Below the pieces are notes generated by a model that saw only the letters and a program-made list of their open reading frames with translations, did no database searches and had not been told where the DNA came from. This document shows, piece by piece, positions 1 through 15,410 of a stretch of DNA of 64,000 nucleotides. How positions within the stretch are numbered: position 1 is the stretch's first letter; each line of letters begins with the position of its first letter. The position numbers and the translations under genes were made by a program. The DNA lies in the NCBI RefSeq assembly GCF_023856365.1, contig NW_026042766.1:1-64000 (forward strand), written 5' to 3'. This DNA is from Brienomyrus brachyistius (Eukaryota > Chordata > Actinopteri > Osteoglossiformes > Mormyridae).

Positions 1-90
1 ATGCTAATATGCTATGCTAATATGCTAATATGCTATGCTAATATGCTAATATGCTATGCTAATATGCTAATATGCTAATATGCTAATATG

Positions 91-3000
91 CTAGCACGAT
101 ATGCTAATATGCTAATATGCTAATATGCTAATATGCTAATATGCTAATATGCTAACACGCTATGTTAATATGCTAATATGCTAATATGCTAATATGCTAA
201 TATGTTAATAAGCTAATATGCTAATATGCTAATATGCTAATATGCTATGCTAATTTGCTAATATGTTAATATGCTAAAATGCTAATATGCTAACACGATA
301 TGCTAATATGCTAATTTGCTAATATGCTAATATGCTAACACGCTATGCTAATATGCTAATATGCTAATATGCTAATATGTTAATAAGCTAATATGCTAAT
401 ATGCTAATATGCTAATATGCTAATATGCTATGCTAATTTGCTAATATATTAATATGCTATTGCGCTAATATGCTAACACGCTATGCTAATATGCTAATAT
501 GCTAATATGCTAATATGCTATGCTAATATGCTAATATGCTAATACGCTAATATGCTAACACGCTATGCTAATATGCTAATATGCTAATATGCTAATATGC
601 TAATATGCTATGCTAATTTGCTAATATGCTAATGTGCTAATATGTTAATATGCTAACACGCTATGCTAATATGCTAATATGCTAATACGCTAATATGCTA
701 ACACGCTATGCTAATATGCTAATATGCTAATATGCTAATATGCTAATATGCTATGCTAATTTGCTAATATGCTAATGTGCTAATATGTTAATATGCTAAC
801 ACGCTATGCTAATATGCTAATATGCTAATATGCTAATATGCTATGCTAATATGCTAATATGTTAATATGCTATGCTAATATGCTAATATGCTAATATGCT
901 AATATGCTATGCTAATATGCTAATATGTTAATATGCTAATATGCTATGCTAATATGTTAATATGCTAATATGCTAATATGCTAATATGTTAATTCTCTAA
1001 TATGCTAATATGCTAATATGCTAATATGCTAACATGCTATGCTAATATGCTAATATGATAATATGCTAACACGCTATGCTAATATGCTAATATGCTAATA
1101 TGCTAATATGCTATGCTAATATGCTAATATGCTAATACGCTAACACGCTATGCTAATATGCTAATATGCTATGCTAATATGCTAATATGCTAATATGCTA
1201 TGCTAATATGTTAATACGCTAACACGCTATGCTAATATGCTAATATGCTAATATGCTAATATGCTAATATGCTAATATGCTATGCTAATATGCTAATATG
1301 CTAATATGCTAATATGCTATGCTAATATGCTAATATGCTATGCTAATATGCTAATATGCTAATATGCTAATATGCTATGTTAATATGCTAAATATGGTAA
1401 TATGCTAATATGCTATGCTAATATACTAATATGCTAATACGCTAACACGCTATGCTAATATGCTAATATGCTAATATGCTATGCTAATATGCTAATATGC
1501 TAATATGCTATGCTAATATACTAATATGCTAATATGCTAATATGCTATGCTAATATGCTAATATGCTAATATGCTAATATGCTAATATGCTAATATGCTA
1601 TGCTAATATGCTAATATGCTAATACGCTAACACGCTATGCTAATATGCTAATATGCTAATATGCTATGCTAATATGCTAATATGCTAACACGCTATGCTA
1701 ATATGCTAATATGCTAATATGCTAATATGCTAATATGCTAATACGCTAATATGCTAACACGCTATGCTAATATGCTAATATGCTATGCTAATATGCTAAT
1801 ATGCTAATACGCTATGCTAATATGCTAATATGCTAATATGCTAATATGCTATGCTAATATGCTATGCTAATATGCTATGCTAATATGCTAATATGCTATG
1901 CTAATATGCTAATATGCTAATATGCTATGCTAATATGCTAATATGCTAATATGCTATGCTAATATGCTAATATGCTAATATGTTAATATGCTATGCTAAT
2001 ATGCTAATATGCTAATATGCTAATATGCTAATATGCTATGCTAATATGCTATGGTAATATGCTAATATGCTAATACGCTAACACGCTATGCTAATATGCT
2101 ATGCTAATATGCTAATATGCTAATATGCTAATATACTATGCTAATATGCTAATATGCTAATTTGCTAATATGCTATTCTAATATAATATGCTAATATGCT
2201 AATATGCTATGCTAATATGCTAATATGCTAATACGTTAACACGCTATGCTAATATGCTATACTAATATGCTAATATGTTATGCTAATATGCTATGCTAAT
2301 ATGCTAATATGCTAATATGCTAATATGCTATACTAATATGCTAATATGCTAATACGCTAACACGTTATACTATGCTAATATGCTAATATGCTAATATGCT
2401 AAGTTGTATGTTAATATGCTAATATGCTAATATGCTAATATGCTATGCTAATATGCTAATATGCTAATACGCTAACACGCTGCTAATATGCTAATATGCT
2501 AATATGCTAATATGCTATGCTAATATGCTAATATGCTAATATGCTATGCTAATATGCTAATATGCTAATATGCTAATATGCTATGCTAATATGCTAATAT
2601 GCTAATATGCTAACACGCTATGCTAATATGCTATGCTAATATGCTAATATGCTTAAATGCTATGCTAATATGCTAACATGCTAATATGCTAACATGCTAA
2701 TATGCTAATATGCTAATTTGCTAATATGCTAATATGCTATGCTAATATGCTAATATGCTAATATGCTAATATGCTAATATGCTAATATGCTATGCTAATA
2801 TGCTAATATGCTAATATGCTAATATGCTAATATGCTAATATGCTATGCTAATATGCTAATATGCTAATATGCTAATATGCTAATATGCTATGCTAATATG
2901 CTAATATATTAATATACTAATATGCTAATATGCTAATATGCTAATATGCTATGCTAATATGCTAATATACTAATATGCTAATATGCTAATATGCTAATAC

Positions 3001-3564
3001 GCTAATATGCTAACACGCTATGCTAATATGCTAATATGCTAATATGCTAATATGCTATGCTAATATGCTAATATGCTAATACGCTAACACGCTATGCTAA
3101 TATGCTAATATGCTAATATGCTAATATGCTATGCTAATATGCTAATATGCTAATATGCTAATATGCTAATATGCTATGCTAATATGCTAATACGCTAATA
3201 TGCTAACATGCTATGCTAATATGCTAATATGCTAATATGCTATGCTAATATGCTAATATGCTAATACGCTAACACGCTATGCAAATATGCTAATATGCTA
3301 ATATGCTATGCTAATATGCTAATATGCTAATATGCTAATATGCTAATATACTATGCTAATATGCTAATATGCTAATATGCTATGCTAATATGCTAATATG
3401 CTAATATGCTAATATGCTAATATGCTAATATGCTAATATGCTAATATGCTATGCTAATATGCTAATATGCTAACACGTTATACTAATATGCTAATATGCT
3501 AATATGCTATGCTAATATGCTAATATGCTATGCTAATATGCTAATATGCTAATATGCTAATATG
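91..3564 (+). repeat. A-family HOR unit, short form (about 3.47 kb)
   Basis: The unit is bounded by two copies of CTAGCACGAT, 3,474 bp apart. In order it contains AATTCTCT (991), TAAATATGG (1389), ATTCTAATATAAT (about 2175), GTTATACTATG (about 2354), CTTAAATG (2652), ATATTAATATACTAAT (about 2906) and ATGCAAAT (3279). The same order recurs in the right-hand domain. It resembles the 3.49 kb unit at 53899-57391 in length class. The unit start is arbitrary, chosen at a rare word. Confidence 0.8.
3279..3286 (+). other. Canonical POU octamer ATGCAAAT, conserved A-unit position
   Basis: A single T-to-A change turns the repeat octamer into ATGCAAAT, the consensus Oct/POU site. It directly follows AACACGCT. 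The same word in the same setting recurs in five later A units. Confidence 0.8.
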
Positions 3565-5999
3565 CTAGCACGATATGCTAATATGCTAATATGCTAATAT
3601 GCTAATATGCTAATATGCTAATATGCTAACACGCTATGTTAATATGCTAATATGCTAATATGCTAATATGCTAATATGTTAATAAGCTAATATGCTAATA
3701 TGCTAATATGCTAATATGCTATGCTAATTTGCTAATATGTTAATATGCTAATGCGCTAATATGCTAACACGCTATGCTAATATGCTAATATGCTAATATG
3801 CTAATATGCTATGCTAATATGCTAATATGCTAATACGCTAATATGCTAACACGCTATGCTAATATGCTAATATGCTAATATGCTAATATGCTAATATGCT
3901 ATGCTAATTTGCTAATATGCTAATGTGCTAATATGTTAATATGCTAACACGCTATGCTAATATGCTAATATGCTAATACGCTAATATGCTAACACGCTAT
4001 GCTAATATGCTAATATGCTAATATGCTAATATGCTAATATGCTATGCTAATTTGCTAATATGCTAATGTGCTAATATGTTAATATGCTAACACGCTATGC
4101 TAATATGCTAATATGCTAATATGCTAATATGCTAATATGCTATGCTAATATGCTAATATGTTAATATGCTAATATGCTAATATGCTATGCTAATATGCTA
4201 ATATGCTAATATGCTAATATGCTATGCTAATATGCTAAAATGTTAATATGCTAATATGCTATGCTAATATGTTAATATGCTATGCTAATATGCTAATATG
4301 TTAATTCTCTAATATGCTAATATGCTAATATGCTAACATGCTATGCTAATATGCTAATATGCTAATATGCTAATATGCTAATACGCTAATATGCTATGCT
4401 AATATGCTAATATGCTAATATGCTAATATGCTATGCTAATATGCTAATATGCTAATACGCTAATACGCTAACACGCTATGCTAATATGCTAATATGCTAA
4501 TATGCTAATATGCTATGCTAATATGCTAATATGCTAATATGCTAATACGCTAACACGCTATGCTAATATGCTAATATGCTATGCTAATATGCTAATATGC
4601 TAATATGCTATGCTAATATGTTAATACGCTAACACGCTATGCTAATATGCTAATATGCTAATATGCTAATATGCTAATATGCTAATATGCTATGCTAATA
4701 TGCTAATATGCTAATATGCTAATATGCTATGCTAATATGCTAATATGCTATGCTAATATGCTAATATGCTAATATGCTAATATGCTATGTTAATATGCTA
4801 AATATGGTAATATGCTAATATGCTATGCTAATATGCTAATATGCTAATACGCTAACACGCTATGCTAATATGCTAATATGCTATGCTAATATGCTAATAT
4901 GCTAATATGCTATGCTAATATACTAATATGCTAATATGCTAATATGCTATGCTAATATGCTAATATGCTAATATGCTAATATGCTAATATGCTATGCTAA
5001 TATGCTAATATGCTAATACGCTAACACGCTATGCTAATATGCTAATATGCTAATATGCTAATATGCTATGCTAATATGCTAATATGCTAATATGCTAATA
5101 TGCTAATATACTAATATGCTATGCTATGCTAATATGCTAATATGCTAACACGCTATGCTAATATGCTAATATGCTAATATGCTAATATGCTAATACGCTA
5201 ATATGCTAACACGCTATGCTAATATGCTAATATGCTAATATGCTAATATGCTAATATGCTATGCTAATATGCTAATATGCTAATACGCTAACACGCTATG
5301 CTAATATGCTATGCTAATATGCTAATATGCTAATATGCTAATATACTATGCTAATATGCTAATATGCTAATATGCTAATATGCTATGCTAATATGCTAAT
5401 ATGCTAATATGCTAATATGCTATGCTAATATGCTAATATGCTAATACGCTAACACGCTATGCTAATATGCTAATATGCTAATATGCTAATATGCTATGCT
5501 AATATGCTATGCTAATATGCTAATATGCTAATATGCTAATATGCTATGCTAATATGCTAATATGCTAATATGCTATGCTAATATGCTAATATGCTAATAT
5601 GCTATGCTAATATGCTAATATGCTAATATGCTAATATGCTAATATGCTAATATGCTAATATGCTATGCTAATATGCTAATATGCTAATATGCTAATATGC
5701 TATGCTAATATGCTATGGTAATATGCTAATATGCTAATACGCTAACACGCTATGCTAATATGCTATGCTAATATGCTAATATGCTAATATGCTAATATAC
5801 TATGCTAATATGCTAATATGCTAATATGCTAATATGCTAATATGCTAATATGCTATGCTAATATGCTAATATGCTAATATGCTATGCTAATATGCTAATA
5901 TGCTAATATGCTAATATGCTAATATGCTAATATGCTAATATGCTAATATGTTAATATGCTAACACGCTATGCTAATATGCTAATATGCTATGCTAATAT

Positions 6000-8870
6000 G
6001 GTAATATGCTTATATGCTATGCTAATATACTAATATGTTAATATGCTAATATGCTAATATGCTATGCTAATATGCTAATATGCTAATATGCTAATATGCT
6101 ATGCTAATATGCTAATATGCTAATATGCTAATATGCTAATATGCTATGCTAAGATGTTAATATGCTAATATGCTAATATGCTAATATGCTATGCTAATAT
6201 GCTAATATGCTAATACGCTAACACGCTATGCTAATATGCTAATATACTAATATGCTAATATGCTATGCTAATATGCTATGCTAATATGCTATGTTAATAT
6301 GCTAATATGCTAATATGCTAATATGCTAATATGCTAATATGCTAATATACTATGCTAATATGCTAATATGCTAATATGCTAATATGCTATGCTAATATGC
6401 TAATATGCTAATATGCTAATATGCTATGCTAATATGCTATGGTAATATGCTAATATGCTAATACGCTAACACGCTATGCTAATATGCTATGCTAATATGC
6501 TAATATGCTAATATGCTAATATGCTAATATACTATGCTAATATGCTAATATGCTAATTTGCTAATATGCTATTCTAATATAATATGCTAATATGCTAATA
6601 TGCTATGCTAATATGCTAATATGCTAATACGTTAACACGCTATGCTAATATGCTATGCTAATATGCTAATATGTTATGCTAATATGCTATGCTAATATGC
6701 TAATATGCTAATATGCTATACTAATATGCTAATATGCTAATACGCTAACACGTTATACTATGCTAATATGCTAATATGCTAATATGCTAATATGCTATGT
6801 TAATATGCTAATATGCTAATATGCTAATATGCTATGCTAATATGCTAATATGCTAATACGCTAACACGCTGCTAATATGCTAATATGCTAATATGCTATG
6901 CTAATATGCTAATACGCTAACACGCTATGCTAATATGCTAATATGCTAATATGCTAATATGCTATGCTAATATGCTATGCTAATATGCTAATATGCTAAT
7001 ATGCTAATATGCTATGCTAATATGCTAATATGCTAATATGCTATGCTAATATGATAATATGCTAATATGCTATGCTAATATGCTAATATGCTAATATGCT
7101 AATATGCTAATATGCTAATATGCTAATATGCTATGCTAATATGCTATTATGCTAATATGCTAATATGCTATGCTAATATGCTATGGTAATATGCTAATAT
7201 GCTAATACGCTAACACGCTATGCTAATATGCTATGCTAATATGCTAATATGCTAATATGCTAATATACTATGCTAATATGCTAATATGCTAATATGCTAA
7301 TATGCTAATATGCTAATATGCTAATATGCCATGCTAATATGCTAATATGCTAATATGCTATGCTAATATGCTAATATGCTAATATGTTAATATGCTAACA
7401 CGCTATGCTAATATGCTAATATGCTATGCTAATATGGTAATATGCTTATATGCTATGCTAATATACTAATATGTTAATATGCTAATATGCTAATATGCTA
7501 TGCTAATATGCTAATATGCTAATATGCTAATATGCTATGCTAATATGCTAATATGCTAATATGCTAATATGCTAATATGCTATGCTAAGATGTTAATATG
7601 CTAATATGCTAATATGCTAATATGCTATGCTAATATGCTAATATGCTAATACGCTAACACGCTATGCTAATATGCTAATATACTAATATGCTAATATGCT
7701 ATGCTAATATGCTATGCTAATATGCTATGTTAATATGCTAATATGCTAATATGCTAATATGCTAATATGCTAATATACTATGCTAATATGCTAATATGCT
7801 AATATGCTAATATGCTATGCTAATATGTTAATATGCTAATATGCTAATATGCTATGCTAATATGCTAATATGCTAATACGTTAACACGCTATGCTAATAT
7901 GCTAATATGCTAATATGCTAATATATTATGCTAATATGCTATGCTAATATGCTAATATGCTAATATGCTAATATGCTAATATGCTATGCTAATATGCTAA
8001 TATGCTAATATGCTAATACGCTAACACCTTATACTATGCTAATATGCTAATATGCTAATATGCTAATATGCTATGTTAATATGCTAATATGCTAATATGC
8101 TAATATGCTATGCTAATATGCTAATATGCTAATACGCTAACACGCTATGCTAATATGCTAATATGCTAATATGTTAATATGCTAATATGATAATATGCTA
8201 ATATACTATGCTAATATGCTAATATGCTAATTTGCTAATATGCTATTCTAATATAATATGCTAATATGCTAATATGCTATGCTAATATGCTAATATGCTA
8301 ATACGTTAACACGCTATGCTAATATGCTAATATGCTAATATGCTAATATGTTATGCTAATATGCTATGCTAATATGCTAATATGCTAATATGCTAATATG
8401 CTATACTAATATGCTAATATGCTAATACGCTAACACGTTATACTATGCTAATATGCTAATATGCTAATATGCAAATATGCTATGTTAATATGCTAATATG
8501 CTAATATGCTAATATGCTATGCTAATATGCTAATATGCTAATACGCTAACACGCTGCTAATATGCTAATATGCTAATATGCTAATATGCTAATATGCTAT
8601 GCTAATATGCTAATATGCTAATATGCTATGCTAATATGCTAATATGCTAATATGCTAATATGCTATGCTAATATGCTAATATGCTAATATGCTAATATGC
8701 TAATATGCTAACACGCTATGCTAATATGCTATGCTAATATGCTAATATGCTTAAATGCTATGCTAATATGCTAACATGCTAATATGCTAACATGCTAATA
8801 TGCTAATATGCTAATTTGCTAATATGCTAATATGCTATGCTAATATGCTAATATGCTAATATGCTAATAT
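6000..8870 (+). repeat. Direct duplication of about 1.44 kb inside the left A domain
   Basis: Two markers recur at the same offset of 1,436 bp: GGTAATATGCTTAT at 6000 and 7436, and AAGATGTT at 6151 and 7587. The next shared marker, ATTCTAATATAAT, lies at about 6571 and 8245, an offset of about 1,674, so the second copy has gained roughly 240 bp. The same AAGATGTT segment appears once in the longer right-hand units (near 52122 and 59980). The edges given are approximate. Confidence 0.75.
8469..8476 (+). other. Canonical POU octamer ATGCAAAT, isolated
   Basis: The octamer occurs in a different context (before ATGCTATGTTAAT, not after AACACGCT), so it is an independent mutation. Confidence 0.7.
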
Positions 8871-10000
8871 GCTATGCTAATATGCTAATATGCTAATATG
8901 CTAATATGCTAATATGCTAATATGCTATGCTAATATGCTAATATGCTAATATGCTAATATGCTAATATGCTATGCTAATATGCTAATATGCTAATATGCT
9001 AATATGCTAATATGCTAATATGCTAATACGCTAATATGCTAACACGCTATGCTAATATGCTAATATGCTAATATGCTAATATGCTAATATGCTATGCTAA
9101 TATGCTAATATGCTAATACGCTAACACGCTATGCTAATATGCTAATATGCTAATATGCTAATATGCTAATATGCTATGCTAATATGCTAATATGCTATGC
9201 TAATATGCTAATATGCTATGCTAATATGCTAATATGCTAATATGCTAACATGTTATGCTAATATGCTAACATGCTAATATGCTATGCTAATATGCTAATA
9301 TGCTAATATGCTATGCTAATATGCTATGCTAATATGCTAATATGCTAATATGCTATGCTAATATGCTAATATGCTAATATGCTAATATGCTAATATGCTA
9401 TGCTAATATGCTAATATGCTAATATGATAATATGCTAACACGCTATGCTAATATGCTATGCTAATATGCTAATATGCTTAAATGCTATGCTAATATGCTA
9501 ACATGCTAATATGCTAACATGCTAATATGCTAATATGCTAATTTGCTAATATGCTAATATGCTATGCTAATATGCTAATATGCTAATATGCTAATATGCT
9601 AAGCTAATATGCTAATATGCTAATATGCTAATATGCTAATATGCTAATATGCTAATATGCTAATATGCTATGCTAATATGCTAATATGCTAATATGCTAA
9701 TATGCTATGCTAATATGCTAATATATTAATATGCTAATATGCTAATATGCTAATATGCTATGCTAATATGCTAATATGCTAATATGCTAATATGCTAATA
9801 TGCTAATATGCTAATATGCTAATATGCTATGCTAATATGCTAATATGCTAATACGCTAACACGCTATGCTAATATGCTAATATGCTAATATGCTAATATA
9901 CTATGCTAATATGCCAATATGCCAATATGCTAATATGCTAATATGCTATGCTAATATGCTAATATGCTAATACGCTAATATGCTAACATGCTATGCTAAT
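8700..10000 (+). repeat. Direct duplication of about 0.73 kb around the CTTAAATG marker
   Basis: CTTAAATG lies at 8750 and 9477, 727 bp apart. Each is preceded by AACACGCT and followed by the same series: two AACATGCT words, then TTGCTAAT. The right-hand A units carry this block once each. The outer edges are approximate. Confidence 0.75.
9911..9926 (+). repeat. Two tandem ATGCCAAT variants
   Basis: Two neighbouring octamers share a T-to-C change. A single ATGCCAAT lies about 2.4 kb on, at 12322, in the duplicated B block; another lies at 31727. The word contains CCAAT, but nothing around it suggests a promoter. Confidence 0.8.
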
Positions 10001-13000
10001 ATGCTAATATGCTAATATGCTAATATGCTATGCTAATATGCTATGCTAATACGCTAACACGCTATGCTAATATGCTAATATGCTAATATGCTATGCTAAT
10101 ATACTAATATGCTAATATGCTAATATGCTAATATACTATGCTAATATGCTAATATGCTAATATGCTAATATGCTAATATGCTAATATGCTAATATGCTAT
10201 GCTAATATGCTAATATGCTAATATGCTAATATGCTAATATGCTATGCTAATACGCTAATATGCTAACACGCTATGCTAATATGCTAATATGCTAATATGC
10301 TATGCTAATATGCTAATATGCTAATATGCTAATATGCTAACACGATATGCTAATATGCTAATATGCTAATATGCTAATATGCTAACACGCTATGCTAATA
10401 TGCTAATATGCTAATATGCTAATATGCTAATATGTTAAGCTAATATGCTAATATGCTAATATGCTAATATGCTATGCTAATTTGCTAATATGCTAATATG
10501 CTAATATGCTAATATGCTAACACGCTATGCTAATATGCTAATATGCTAATATGCTAATATGCTATGCGAATATGCTAATATGCTAATACGCTAATATGCT
10601 AACACGCTATGCTAATATGCTAATATGCTAATATGCTAATATGCTAATATGCTATGCTAATATGCTATGCTAATTTGCTAATATGCTAATGTGCTAATAT
10701 GCTAATATGCTAACACGCTATGCTAATATGCTAATATGCTAACACGCTATGCTAATATGCTAATATGCTAATATGCTAATATGCTAATATGCTATGCTAA
10801 TATGCTAATATGTTAATATGCTAATATGCTAATATGCTATGCTAATATGCTAATATGCTAATATGCTAATATGCTAATATGCTATGTTAATATGCTAATA
10901 TGTTAATATGCTAATATGCTATGCTAATATGTTAATATGCTAATATGCTAATATGCTAACATGCTATGCTAATATGTTATGCTAATATGCTAATATGCTA
11001 TGCTAATATGCTATGCTAACACGATATGCTAATATGCTAATATGCTAATATGCTAATATGCTAACACGCTATGCTAATATGCTAATATGCTAATATGCTA
11101 ATATGCTAATATGTTAAGCTAATATGCTAATATGCTAATATGCTAATATGCTAATATGCTATGCTAATTTGCTAATATGCTAATATGCTAATATGCTAAT
11201 ATGCTAACACGCTATGCTAATATGCTAATATGCTAATATGCTAATATGCTATGCGAATATGCTAATATGCTAATACGCTAATATGCTAACACGCTATGCT
11301 AATATGCTAATATGCTAATATGCTAATATGCTAATATGCTATGCTAATATGCTATGCTAATTTGCTAATATGCTAATGTGCTAATATGCTAATATGCTAA
11401 CACGCTATGCTAATATGCTAATATGCTAACACGCTATGCTAATATGCTAATATGCTAATATGCTAATATGCTAATATGCTATGCTAATATGCTAATATGT
11501 TAATATGCTAATATGCTAATATGCTATGCTAATATGCTAATATGCTAATATGCTAATATGCTATGTTAATATGCTAATATGTTAATATGCTAATATGCTA
11601 TGCTAATATGTTAATATGCTAATATACTAATATGCTAACATGCTATGCTAATATGTTATGCTAATATGCTAATATGCTATGCTAATATGCTATGCTAATA
11701 TGCTATGCTAATATGCTAATATGTTAATATGCTAATATGCTAATATGCTAACATGCTATACTAATACGCTAACACGCTATGCTAATATGCTAATATGCTA
11801 ATATGCTATGCTAATATGCTAATATGCTAATATGCTAATATACTATGCTAATATGCTAATATGCTAATATGCTATGCTAATATGCTAATATGCTAATATG
11901 CTAATATGCTAATATGCTAATATGCTATGCTAATACGCTAATATGCTAACACGCTATGCTAATATGCTAATGTGCTAATATGCTATGCTAATATGCTAAT
12001 ATGCTAATATGCTAATATGCTAACACGATATGCTAATATGCTAATATGCTAATATGCTAATATGCTAACACGCTATGCTAATATGCTAATATGCTAATAT
12101 GTTAATAAGCTAATATGCTAATATGCTAATATGCTAATATGCTATGCTAATTTGCTAATATGCTAATATGCTAATACGCTAATATGCTCACGCTATGCTA
12201 ATATGCTAATATGCTAATATGCTATGCTAATATGCTAATATGCTAATACGCTAACACGCTATGCTAATATGCTAATATGCTAATATGCTAATATGCTAAT
12301 ATGCTAATATGCTATGCTAATATGCCAATATGCTAATATGCTAATATGCTATGCTAATATGCTAATATGCTAATACGCTAATATGCTAACATGCTATGCT
12401 AATATGCTAATATGCTAATATGCTAATATGCTATGCTAATATGCTATGCTAATACGCTAACACGCTATGCTAATATGCTAATATGCTAATATGCTATGCT
12501 AATATACTAATATGCTAATATGCTAATATGCTAATATACTATGCTAATATGCTAATATGCTAATATGCTAATATGCTATGCTAATATGCTAATATGCTAA
12601 TATGCTAATATGCTATGCTAATACGCTAATATGCTAACACGCTATGCTAATATGCTAATATGCTAATATGCTATGCTAATATGCTAATATACTAATATGC
12701 TAATATGCTAATATGCTAACACGATATGCTAATATGCTAATATGCTAATATGCTAATATGCTTACACGCTATGCTAATATGCTAATATGCTAATATGCTA
12801 ATATGCTAATATGCTAATATGCTAATATGTTAAGCTAATATGCTAATATGCTAATATGCTAATATACTAATATGCTATGCTAATTTGCTAATATGCTAAT
12901 ATGCTAATATGCTAATATGCTAACACGCTATGCTAATATGCTAATATGCTAATATGCTAATATGCTAATAAGCTAATATGCTATGCGAATATGCTAATAT

Positions 13001-14815
13001 GCTAATACGCTAATATGCTAACACGCTATGCTAATATGCTAATATGCTAATATGCTAATATGCTAATATGCTATGCTAATATGCTATGCTAATTTGCTAA
13101 TATGCTAATGTGCTAATATGCTAATATGCTAACACGCTATGCTAATATGCTAATATGCTAACACGCTATGCTAATATGCTAATATGCTAATATGCTAATA
13201 TGCTAATATGCTATGCTAATATGCTAATATATTAATATGCTAATATGCTAATATGCTATGCTAATATGCTAATATGCTAATATGCTAATATGCTAATATG
13301 CTAATATGCTATGTTAATATGCTAATATGTTAATATGCTAATATGCTATGCTAATATGTTAATATGCTAATATGCTAATATGCTAACATGCTATGCTAAT
13401 ATGTTATGCTAATATGCTAATATGCTATGCTAATATGCTATGCTAATATGCTAATATGTTATGCTAATATGCTAATATGCTAACATGCTATGCTAATACG
13501 CTAACACGCTATGCTAATATGCTAATATGCTAATATGCTATGCTAATATGCTAATATGCTAATATGCTAATATACTATGCTAATATGCTAATATGCTAAT
13601 ATGCTATGCTAATATGCTAATATGCTAATATGCTAATATGCTAATATGCTAATATGCTATGCTAATACGCTAATATGCTAACACGCTATGCTAATATGCT
13701 AATGTGCTAATATGCTATGCTAATATGCTAATATGCTAATATGCTAATATGCTAACACGATATGCTAATATGCTAATATGCTAATATGCTAATATGCTAA
13801 CACGCTATGCTAATATGCTAATATGCTAATATGCTAATATGTTAATAAGCTAATATGCTAATATGCTAATATGCTAATATGCTATGCTAATTTGCTAATA
13901 TGCTAATATGCTAATACGCTAATATGCTCACGCTATGCTAATATGCTAATATGCTAATATGCTAATATGCTAATATGCTATGCGAATATGCTAATATGCT
14001 AATACGCTAATATGCTAACACGCTATGCTAATATGCTAATATGCTAATATGCTAATATGCTATGCTAATATGCTATGCTAATTTGCTAATATGCTAATGT
14101 GCTAATATGCTAATATGCTAACACGCTATGCTAATATGCTAATATGCTAACACGCTATGCTAATATGCTAATGTGCTAATATGCTATGCTAATATGCTAT
14201 GCTAATATGCTAATATGCTAATATGCTAATATGCTAATATGCTAATATGCTATGCTAATACGCTAATATGCTAACACGCTATGCTAATATGCTAATGTGC
14301 TAATATGCTATGCTAATATGCTAATATGCTATGCTAATATGCTAACACGATATGCTAATATGCTATGTTAATATGCTAATATGCTAACACGCTATGCTAA
14401 TATGCTAATATGCTAATATGCTAATATGTTAATAAGCTAATATGCTAATATGCTAATATGCTAATATGCTATGCTAATTTGCTAATATGCTAATATGCTA
14501 ATACGCTAATATGCTCACGCTATGCTAATATGCTAATATGCTAATATGCTAATATGCTAATATGCTATGCGAATATGCTAATATGCTAATACGCTAATAT
14601 GCTAACACGCTATGCTAATATGCTAATATGCTAATATGCTAATATGCTATGCTAATATGCTATGCTAATTTGCTAATATGCTAATGTGCTAATATGCTAA
14701 TATGCTAACACGCTATGCTAATATGCTAATATGCTAACACGCTATGCTAATATGCTAATATGCTAATATGCTAATATGCTAATATGCTAATATGCTAATA
14801 TGCTAATATGCTATG
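9950..14815 (+). repeat. B-family domain with nested repeats of 2.4, 0.68 and 0.59 kb
   Basis: Variant words change here. GCGAAT appears at 10566, 11253, 12985, 13982 and 14569; GCTCACG at 12186, 13926 and 14513; GTTAAGC at 10434, 11113 and 12829. Offsets show layered duplication. About 2.4 kb: GTTAAGC 10434 to 12829, AACATG 9985 to 12388 and ATGCCAAT 9911 to 12322. About 0.68 kb: GTTAAGC 10434 to 11113. About 1.73 kb: GTTAAGC 11113 to 12829 and GCTCACG 12186 to 13926. About 0.59 kb: GCTCACG 13926 to 14513 and GCGAAT 13982 to 14569. B pieces also sit inside both C units. Confidence 0.75.
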
Positions 14816-15410
14816 TTAATATGCTAATATGCTATGCTAATATGTTAATATGCTAATATGCTAATATGCTAACATGCTATGCTAATATGTTGTGCTAATA
14901 TGCTAATATGCTATGCTAATATGCTAATATACTAATATGCTAATATGCTATGCTAATATGCTAATATGCTAATACGCTAACATGCTATGCTAATATGCTA
15001 ATATGCTAAAATGCTAATATGCTAATATGCTAATATGCTATGCTAATATGCTAATATGCTAATATGCTAATATGTTAATATGCTAATATGCTATGCTAAT
15101 ATGCTAATATGATATGCTAATATGCTATGCTAATATGCTAATATGCTAATACGCTAACATGCTATGCTAATATGCTAATATGCTATGCTAATATGCTAAT
15201 ATGCTAATATGCTATGCTAATATGCTAATACGCTAACACGCTATGCTAATATGCTAATATGCTAATATGCTAATATGCTAATATGCTATACTAATATGCT
15301 AATATGCTAATATGCTATGCTAATATGCTAATATGCTAATATGCTATGCTAATATGCTAATATGCTAATATGCTAATATGCTAATATGCTAATATGCTAT
15401 GTTAATATGC

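Larger units (their letters stand above)
1..9950 (+). repeat. A-family higher-order repeat domain, left part
   Basis: This domain carries the same ordered set of marker variants as the right end of the window: CTAGCACGAT (91, 3565), AATTCTCT (991, 4303), TAAATATGG (1389, 4799), ATTCTAATATAAT (about 2175, 6571, 8245) and CTTAAATG (2652, 8750, 9477). The first unit is short and regular. The second is expanded by internal duplications. Markers from the left domain find partners in the right domain about 46 kb away: CTAGCAC 3565 pairs with 49783, and AATTCTCT 4303 with 50513. The two domains are thus the same HOR family split by the B/C/D core. The right edge is a gradual change of marker set around 9.95-10.1 kb, not a sharp break. 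Confidence 0.85.
3565..9950 (+). repeat. A-family HOR unit, expanded and rearranged
   Basis: This copy starts like the other A units (CTAGCAC 3565, AATTCTCT 4303, TAAATATGG 4799). It then grows: the distance from AATTCTCT to the first CTTAAATG is about 4.45 kb here, against about 1.66 kb in the first unit and 1.7-2.7 kb in the right-hand units. The excess comes from a direct duplication of about 1.44 kb (markers at 6000 and 7436), and CTTAAATG is itself doubled (8750, 9477). The copy then grades into B-family sequence instead of closing with the ATGCAAAT marker seen near 3279. Confidence 0.7.

Noticed and set aside
1381..1400. 5' splice site in GGTAAT variants, pairing with branch-point-like words as real introns
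   Set aside because: There is no coding or exon-like sequence on either side and hardly any AG acceptor; the match is a one-base variant of the repeat.
9911..9926. CCAAT-box promoter
   Set aside because: The word arises by one base change in two adjacent repeat units and has no other promoter element or transcript context.
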